From contig JAKAGJ010000214.1 of assembly GCA_021815655.1 (NCBI GenBank), positions 1-5,099 on the forward strand: a stretch of 5,099 bases of DNA, given 5' to 3'. Positions within the stretch are counted from its first letter, which is position 1; each line of letters begins with the position of its first letter. The notes under the pieces were generated by a model. It ran no database searches and was not told the origin of the DNA. It saw only the letters and a list, made by a program, of their open reading frames with translations. Source of the stretch: Deltaproteobacteria bacterium. GTDB taxonomy: Bacteria; Desulfobacterota; Desulfarculia; Desulfarculales; Desulfarculaceae. Positions 1-5,099 of the stretch are shown here, piece by piece. The position numbers and the translations under genes were made by a program.

Positions 1-369
1 TCCGATCTTGACGTGGTTTATCCCTACGGCTCCCAGTACAGCAAGAACCAACTGGGCTCCATGTTCAACACCTATAGCCGCAACGGCACCCTGCGCAACA
101 CCTGGCTCAACTCCGGCGGCAACTACATGCTCAACGCCGCCAGCAGTCTGGACCTGGTGCAGATCAAGACCATCGGCGAGTACCTGGCCGACACCGGCGG
201 CTGGGGCGCCATCCAGGCCATGCTGAGCAACCTGGCGGCGGGCAATGACTTCGACACGGCCTTCCATAAGGCCTTTGGCAAGGATACCGGCATGTTCAGC
301 ACCGCCAGCGGCGCCGACGTCAACACCCTGTACTCAGGGTACATCAACTACTACCTAGGTCATTACTAA
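1..369 (+). CDS. C-terminal part of a probable exported protein, possibly a gluzincin-type metallopeptidase (5' truncated)
   Basis: The reading frame is open from the first base and ends at TAA 367-369, giving 122 visible residues; the start lies outside the window. The visible part is rich in Asn, Ser, Gly and Tyr and poor in charge, unlike the other proteins here, which suits an exported or surface protein. Visible residues 58-93 (IGEYLADTGGWGAIQAML, then a Gly-Asn-Asp turn and DTAFHKAFG) resemble the end of peptidase-MA-like gluzincin domains, where a 'sYL...yGw..l..ll..l..g.....Al...fG' helix pair follows the zinc site. That is a family resemblance judged by eye. The HExxH motif would lie upstream and cannot be checked, so an unrelated secreted protein remains possible. 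A strong hairpin terminator follows within 30 bases, so this gene probably ends its transcript. Confidence 0.6.
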   Translation, partial: SDLDVVYPYGSQYSKNQLGSMFNTYSRNGTLRNTWLNSGGNYMLNAASSLDLVQIKTIGEYLADTGGWGAIQAMLSNLAAGNDFDTAFHKAFGKDTGMFSTASGADVNTLYSGYINYYLGHY

Positions 370-396
370 GCCTTAGGCTTTCGCCACGGTCTCTGG

Positions 397-421
397 CAGG
401 GAGGGGCAGGTCCCCTCCCTG
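397..421 (+). terminator. Intrinsic-type terminator hairpin
   Basis: Bases 397-406 pair perfectly with 412-421 (10 bp, mostly G-C, core GGGAGGGG/CCCCTCCC) around a 5-base loop, and are followed by TTTGCTT. It starts 27 bases after the stop of the partial first gene and about 70 bases before the next start, as expected for a terminator separating the two + strand genes. The T tract is interrupted, so termination may be incomplete. Confidence 0.72.
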
Positions 422-475
422 TTTGCTTGGCGGGCGCCACGGGGCAAGAAGGCGGGCCCGGCGCAAGGGGCGGCC

Positions 476-482
476 AGGAGGT
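476..482 (+). promoter_or_regulatory. Shine-Dalgarno site of the TPR gene
   Basis: AGGAGGT lies 7 bases before the ATG at 490. It is a near-perfect anti-16S match and fixes that ATG as the start, over an upstream in-frame TTG at 427 that has no such site. Confidence 0.85.
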
Positions 483-489
483 AACCGGC

Positions 490-1149
490 ATGGAGAAGGC
501 AAGAAGGCTGGCGGCGGCACTGCTCGTGGCCCTGGCCATGGCGTCCCCGGCCTGGGGCGCCCCGGAGAGTGCCGACTGCCTCAAGGGCGGCCAGGAGGCC
601 TTGGGCCGGCGCGACTTCAGCCAGGCGGCCCAGCTTTTCACGGCCTGCGCCAAGGCCCACCCCCGCCGGGCTGATGTTCATTACTGGCTGGGCATGGCCC
701 ACTTTTTGGCCCACGAGCCCCCCCAGGCCATGGCCGCTTTTGCCCGCTGCCTGGAGTTGGACCCCAAGCATCCCCAGGCCCTGGCCATGTTGGGCAAGCT
801 CTATTCCTTTGACCGCCAGAAGCTGGTCCAGGCCCACCAGCTTTTGGACAAGGCCCTGGCCTTAAGGCCCGACCTGGAGGACGCGCGCTTCGACCTGGCG
901 CGGGTCTATGCGCTCCAGGGGCAATACGACAAGTCATTCCAAGAGTTTGACCATTTGTTCCAGGGCGAGTTGCGCTTTGCCCTGTACCACACCGAACTGG
1001 GCAAGATTCTCCTGGCCATGGGGCTCATACCCCAGGCCCGCCAGGAGTTGGAGCGCGCCCTCACCCTGCATCCGGGCTTTGAGCCGGCGGCCCGCGAGCT
1101 GCGGGCCCTGGACAAGGAGCCGCCCCCGCCGGACGACCAAGCCAAGTAG
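490..1149 (+). CDS. Exported tetratricopeptide-repeat (TPR) protein
   Basis: The product is 219 residues. Residues 1-24 form a Sec signal peptide: Lys/Arg at 3-6, a hydrophobic stretch at 7-18, and an Ala-Trp-Gly-Ala cleavage region. There is no lipobox, so the mature protein is probably periplasmic. The rest is almost entirely TPR-like helix pairs at about 27-60, 61-94, 95-128, 129-160 and 163-196. Residues 61-94 are the clearest, with the W-LG-A-----A---F---L-LDP pattern; 95-128 and 163-196 end similarly (LALRP, LTLHP). The C-terminal tail (209-219) is Pro/Asp-rich and probably disordered. Such proteins are scaffolds for protein-protein contacts and have no catalytic residues. Cysteines at 30, 53 and 87 are retained in the mature part; 53 and 87 occupy the same position in successive repeats. 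It appears monocistronic, with a terminator upstream and a convergent gene downstream. The partner is unknown. Confidence 0.9.
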   Translation: MEKARRLAAALLVALAMASPAWGAPESADCLKGGQEALGRRDFSQAAQLFTACAKAHPRRADVHYWLGMAHFLAHEPPQAMAAFARCLELDPKHPQALAMLGKLYSFDRQKLVQAHQLLDKALALRPDLEDARFDLARVYALQGQYDKSFQEFDHLFQGELRFALYHTELGKILLAMGLIPQARQELERALTLHPGFEPAARELRALDKEPPPPDDQAK

Positions 1150-1157
1150 GGGGGCGC

Positions 1158-1439
1158 CTAGGGCTTCTTTGGCTCCTGCGCCTGGCGTTGGCACTGGCGC
1201 TCCATGTAGGCGGTGATGTCCTTGGTGTAGTCGCGGATCCAGTCGGCCAGGGCCCATTGTTCCTCGGGACTCAGCTTGGCCAGGCCGGCCTTCTGATACA
1301 CCTCGGAGCCCACTCGCTGTTCCAGGGTCATGCGCGTGCGGTTCATGGGGCCTGCCTCCTTGGGGGCGGCATCGCCGGCCAGGGCCAGGCTGGGCCAGGC
1401 CAGGGCCAGCAGCGCGCAGCACAGCAGAAAATTACGCAT
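1158..1439 (-). CDS. Small exported protein of unknown function
   Basis: The product is 93 residues with a clear signal peptide: Arg2, hydrophobic 4-20, and Ala-Leu-Ala cleavage after residue 21. This leaves a mature protein of about 72 residues. Cys7-Cys8 lie inside the hydrophobic core and are not a lipobox. The conserved-looking part is residues 39-68, where LEQRVGSEVY is followed by GLAKLSPEEQ and a Trp-rich helix (W62, W67). This 'a-GL-KLSpeE---L--W' pattern recurs, from memory, in small bacterial envelope proteins of unknown function. The C-terminus is Gln/Lys/Pro-rich with one mature cysteine (83). AAGGAGA lies about 7 bases before the ATG, supporting the start. It is the last gene of the - strand run, 33 bases after the YkgJ-type gene. 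The signal peptide, good ribosome site and motif argue that it is real. I assign no function. Confidence 0.75.
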   Translation of the reverse strand: MRNFLLCCALLALAWPSLALAGDAAPKEAGPMNRTRMTLEQRVGSEVYQKAGLAKLSPEEQWALADWIRDYTKDITAYMERQCQRQAQEPKKP

Positions 1440-1456
1440 GGATGTTCTCCTTGCCG

Positions 1457-1472
1457 CCGGGGCCGGCCCCGG
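1457..1472. repeat. 16-base perfect palindrome in the 33-base gap between two - strand genes
   Basis: CCGGGGCCGGCCCCGG is its own reverse complement. It starts right next to the stop codon of the YkgJ-type gene (1473-1475) and ends just before the ribosome site of the small exported protein gene. In mRNA it could form a 6-bp G-C stem with a 4-base loop. There is no following U tract, so it is not a standard terminator. It could protect the 3' end of the upstream message or reduce expression of the last gene. In GC-rich DNA it could also be chance. Confidence 0.5.
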
Positions 1473-2207
1473 TCAGGCAAAAAGCTGTTTCAGGAGCCAG
1501 TCGCGCCCCAGGAGCAACAGGTCCTCGTCGCGGCGCAGGGCCTGGCGCACCTGCTGGGGCGGCAGCTTGAAACGCTTGGCAAAGTCTTTCTGCCCCGCCA
1601 GGCGGCGAAAGACGTCCAGGTTGTACAAGGCCATGACCACGGCATGTATCTGGGCGGGCTCCAGTTCCAGGCGGCGGCCCCGCCGCCGGGGGTGGAAGAA
1701 CAGCCCCAAGAGGGCGTCGTTGGCCTCCTGGTAGGGCAGGAGCCCCTGCTCGGCCACCCAGGAATCCACGGTCATAGGGCGCTCTTCCCGCCAGCCCAGG
1801 CAGGCCGGGGCCTCCTGGCGCAGGAAGGTTTCCCCGCCGGGGCGCCCGCCGGGGCCGGCGGCCACGGCCCGGGCCAGGGGATAGGTGCGGCAGGCCGCCG
1901 GCCGGTGGGGGTAGACCGTGCAGCCCTTGTCTCCCACCAGCGGGCAGCGCCCTTTGTCGTCGAGCTTGAGGCGCAGCACCGGCCAGCCCGAGCCCGGGTC
2001 CAGGTCCAATTCCAGGTAGCGCTCCAGCACCTCCGGCGACTTGAGCCCCAGGCCCCGGCAGAGGCGCAGCAGGTCATAGGGCAGCACCGGCAGGCGCTTC
2101 ATCGCGCAGCAGGTGTTGAAGCAGGACAGACCGGCATGGCAGGCGAAGTGGAAGACCTCGCCGTCGGCCAGCTTGCGCCCGGCCAGTTGCTCCTCGGTCT
2201 CGATCAC
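1473..2207 (-). CDS. YkgJ-family cysteine-cluster (CxxCxxCC-type) protein
   Basis: The product is 244 residues, probably cytoplasmic. The family signature is complete: Cys23, Cys29 and Cys33-Cys34 (C-x5-C-x3-CC), then Cys88-Pro, Cys96 in a C-x-VY-x-HRP stretch, Cys106 in ACRTYPLAR, and Cys136. Members are thought to bind zinc or an iron-sulfur cluster through these cysteines; the biochemical role is not established. The CF--CC form followed by L-P-YDLLRL is the version I associate with Desulfobacterota. The C-terminal region (about 145-244) is helical and Arg-rich and carries no motif I recognise. The start is GTG at 2207, overlapping the ubiX stop as GTGA, which implies translational coupling to UbiX. 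A GGGAG site lies 9 bases upstream. An alternative start at Met36 would cut through the cysteine signature and is excluded. Confidence 0.92.
   Translation of the reverse strand: MIETEEQLAGRKLADGEVFHFACHAGLSCFNTCCAMKRLPVLPYDLLRLCRGLGLKSPEVLERYLELDLDPGSGWPVLRLKLDDKGRCPLVGDKGCTVYPHRPAACRTYPLARAVAAGPGGRPGGETFLRQEAPACLGWREERPMTVDSWVAEQGLLPYQEANDALLGLFFHPRRRGRRLELEPAQIHAVVMALYNLDVFRRLAGQKDFAKRFKLPPQQVRQALRRDEDLLLLGRDWLLKQLFA
2204..2207 (-). promoter_or_regulatory. GTGA stop/start overlap coupling ubiX and the YkgJ-type gene
   Basis: The TGA stop of ubiX (2206-2204) and the GTG start of the next gene (2207-2205) share bases. The ribosome site GGGAG (+ strand 2217-2221) lies inside ubiX. This arrangement commonly gives coupled translation and equal dosage of both proteins. 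Confidence 0.85.
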
Positions 2208-2782
2208 TGCTTCTGGCTCCCGGCGCCCCGCCAGCGGGCAAAGAGATCATGCTCCACGCCGAACTGGTCCAACACCTTGCCCACGGTCTGGCGCACTATG
2301 TCCAGCACCGTGGCCGGCCGGTGGTAAAAGGCCGGCATGGGCGGCAGGATCACCGCCCCCAGACCGGCGGCGCGGGCCATCAGCTCCAGGTGCCCTTGGT
2401 GCAGGGGCGTCTCGCGCACCACCAGCACCAGCTTGCGCCGCTCCTTCAAGCAGACATCGGCGGCGCGGGTGATGAGGTTGTGGTTGAAGCTGTGGGCGAT
2501 GGCCGACAGGGTCTTGATGGAGCAGGGGGTCACGGCCAGCCCGGCGGTCTGGAAGGAGCCGCTGGACAAGGGGGCCGCCAGGTCGTCCACCTCGTGGACT
2601 TTGGCCGCCAGGGCCTGGACCTGGGCCAGGGACCAGTCGGTCTCCAGCTCCAGGGTGCGTTGGCCGGCCTGGCTTATCACCAGATGGCCCGGCTGGCCCA
2701 GGTCATGGAGAGCTCGCAGCAGTTCCACGCCGTAGATGGCGCCGCTGGCGCCGGTGATGGCCACGGCCAGGGGTAGGGGCAT
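2204..2782 (-). CDS. ubiX: Flavin prenyltransferase UbiX
   Basis: The product is 192 residues, the usual length for UbiX/Pad1. It transfers a dimethylallyl group to FMN to make prenylated FMN, the cofactor of UbiD-type reversible decarboxylases. The signatures are in order: flavin-binding GASGAIYG (11-18), SGSF (74-77), TPCSIKTLSAIA (85-96), ADVCLKERRKLVLVVRETPLH (108-128), GAVILPPMPAFYHRP (142-156) and the DIV---G--LD--G end (161-175). The Lys/Arg/Glu residues expected around the prenyl-phosphate site are present (K113, R123, E124, Y153). The ATG is preceded by GGAGA 8 bases upstream. It follows the sigma-54 activator by 21 bases and overlaps the YkgJ-type gene, so it is the middle of an operon. 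No UbiD partner is visible. It could serve ubiquinone or futalosine-type menaquinone synthesis, or an aromatic (de)carboxylase; the neighbouring aromatic-sensor regulator favours the last only weakly. Confidence 0.97.
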   Translation of the reverse strand: MPLPLAVAITGASGAIYGVELLRALHDLGQPGHLVISQAGQRTLELETDWSLAQVQALAAKVHEVDDLAAPLSSGSFQTAGLAVTPCSIKTLSAIAHSFNHNLITRAADVCLKERRKLVLVVRETPLHQGHLELMARAAGLGAVILPPMPAFYHRPATVLDIVRQTVGKVLDQFGVEHDLFARWRGAGSQKQ

Positions 2783-2803
2783 GGGTATCTTCTCCGTGGG
2801 GCC

Positions 2804-4447
<1,644 letters not shown>

Positions 4448-4531
4448 AAGAACTCCCTCGGCCGAAACCGGCGCCTTCCTCGGGCGGCGCCCGCTCCGGC
4501 TGGCTGGGCTAGGGGGCCGGCAGGCCTGGGG
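4448..4531 (-). other. 84-base gap upstream of the sigma-54 activator; likely promoter region, no clear box
   Basis: This is the only sizeable gap on the - strand and the natural place for the promoter of the regulator-ubiX unit. I see no sigma-54 -24/-12 pair (GG-N10-GC in TGGC/TGC context) and no convincing -35/-10 pair. It holds two GGCGCC copies (4470-4475, 4486-4491) that could form a 6-bp stem with a 10-base loop, and GCTAG/CTAGC arms (4508-4512, 4532-4536) overlapping the decarboxylase stop. None has a U tract on the - strand. Such short GC palindromes are common at this base composition. Confidence 0.35.
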
Positions 4532-5099
4532 CTAGCGTTTTTTGGCGCGGGCCCCCGCCTTGGGGTGGTGGAGGACGGGGGCCTCTTCCTCCTCCTGCCA
4601 GGCCATAATCATCACCGCGGCGGCCACGGCGGTGATCCACTTGCCGTCCTTGGGACCCACCGCGGTCTGGGTGAAGTTGTCGGTGCGCACAATCTTACCA
4701 GACATGCGGAAGACCTGCTTTTTCTCGTCCCAGCTCTGGTCCACGTCAAAGTCGATGCCCAGCGTGGTGGCCAGCATCTCCGCCGCCAGGTCCTCGGCGT
4801 AATCGCCGGACTGGCGGGCGTTCTGGCCAAAACCCTTGTGCTCTGACAGATAGCCGTGCAGGGAGCGGTCGGCGGGCATGGCCAAACCGATACTGGAGGA
4901 GATAAGGCGGTTGGGCTCGTCGGTGTCGTTGCGGGCCATGACGCAGAACAGGATCTGGCCCGATTTCAGCATGCTTTCGCCCTTTTTGCGGGTGATAAGC
5001 TTGCAATGGGGAGGGAAGATGCTGGAAACGTGGACTAAGTTGGCTTCGGCGATGCCTGCGTCGCGCAGGGCCAGCTCAAAACTGGCCAGACGTTCGCGG
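4532..5099 (-). CDS. pdaD: Pyruvoyl-dependent arginine decarboxylase (5' truncated)
   Basis: This enzyme converts arginine to agmatine and CO2 for polyamine synthesis, using a self-generated pyruvoyl group instead of PLP. The frame runs off the right edge; 188 codons are visible (first full codon at 5098), so perhaps a few tens of N-terminal residues are missing. The self-cleavage site is present: NLVHVSSIFPP, with the two serines at 5026-5024 and 5023-5021. Cleavage between them gives the beta and alpha chains, and the second Ser becomes pyruvoyl. The preceding Asn and the later Glu in GYLSEH fit the catalytic Asn and Glu of the Methanocaldococcus jannaschii enzyme. Other family stretches are GQILFCVMARNDTDEPNRL, GDYAEDLAAEMLATTLGI and MSGKIVRT. 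The tail after the core carries a short acidic run (EEEE) and ends basic (ARAKKR). The ATG at 4972 is internal, since the cleavage site lies upstream of it. It ends 84 bases before the regulator start; co-transcription is possible but unproven. Confidence 0.96.
   Translation of the reverse strand, partial: RERLASFELALRDAGIAEANLVHVSSIFPPHCKLITRKKGESMLKSGQILFCVMARNDTDEPNRLISSSIGLAMPADRSLHGYLSEHKGFGQNARQSGDYAEDLAAEMLATTLGIDFDVDQSWDEKKQVFRMSGKIVRTDNFTQTAVGPKDGKWITAVAAAVMIMAWQEEEEAPVLHHPKAGARAKKR

Noticed and set aside
427..489. Upstream extension of the TPR gene to a TTG start
   Set aside because: It would precede the signal peptide with about 21 Gly/Arg-rich residues. The AGGAGGT site 7 bases before the ATG at 490 fits the shorter form.
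1188..1203. TTGGCAC resembling a sigma-54 -24 element on the + strand
   Set aside because: There is no GC at the required -12 spacing, and no + strand gene follows; it lies inside the small-protein gene.
1188..2327. Long + strand open frame of 379 codons
   Set aside because: It is antisense to the small exported protein, the YkgJ-type gene and the end of ubiX, all with clear family or signal evidence. Its product is a Gly/Gln/Ala-rich composition artefact typical of GC-rich antisense frames.
4508..4536. GCTAG/CTAGC arms as a terminator for the arginine decarboxylase
   Set aside because: The outer stem is only 5 bp with a poorly pairing interior and no U tract in the - strand direction.
4970..4972. 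ATG as start of the arginine decarboxylase
   Set aside because: The frame continues upstream to the window edge and includes the essential Ser-Ser self-cleavage site, so this Met is internal.

Overview
The window is GC-rich with no non-coding stretch over about 120 bases and no mobile element, CRISPR array or RNA gene that I can see. Gene content points to a Desulfobacterota-type ('deltaproteobacterial') anaerobe: a sigma-54 activator with an aromatic-sensing XylR_N/V4R domain, a stand-alone flavin prenyltransferase, the 'CF..CC' branch of YkgJ proteins, and a pyruvoyl-dependent arginine decarboxylase. The taxonomic call is an inference from gene content and base composition.

Layout: the + strand carries the 3' end of a polar-rich, probably exported protein (1-369, perhaps the tail of a gluzincin metallopeptidase). 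A strong intrinsic-type terminator follows (397-421), then an exported TPR-repeat protein (490-1149). The rest is on the - strand. Reading in the direction of transcription, from the right edge: a 5'-truncated pyruvoyl-dependent arginine decarboxylase (5099-4532), an 84-base gap, the sigma-54 activator (4447-2804), UbiX (2782-2204), a YkgJ-type cysteine-cluster protein (2207-1473, overlapping ubiX by GTGA) and a small exported protein (1439-1158). The TPR gene and the small-protein gene converge with 8 bases between their stop codons.

The last four - strand genes look like one transcription unit, with gaps of 21, -4 and 33 bases. UbiX makes prenylated FMN, the cofactor of UbiD-type (de)carboxylases, some of which act on aromatic rings. 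The regulator next to it belongs to the DmpR/XylR/MopR sensor architecture. A reasonable reading is an aromatic- or quinone-related (de)carboxylation function under ligand control. No UbiD is present in the window, so the substrate is unknown. The most interesting detail is the sensor domain: the metal-site residues and a key tryptophan of phenol sensors are kept, but the phenol-contacting histidine position holds arginine, and the sigma-54 contact loop reads GSFTGA rather than GAFTGA.
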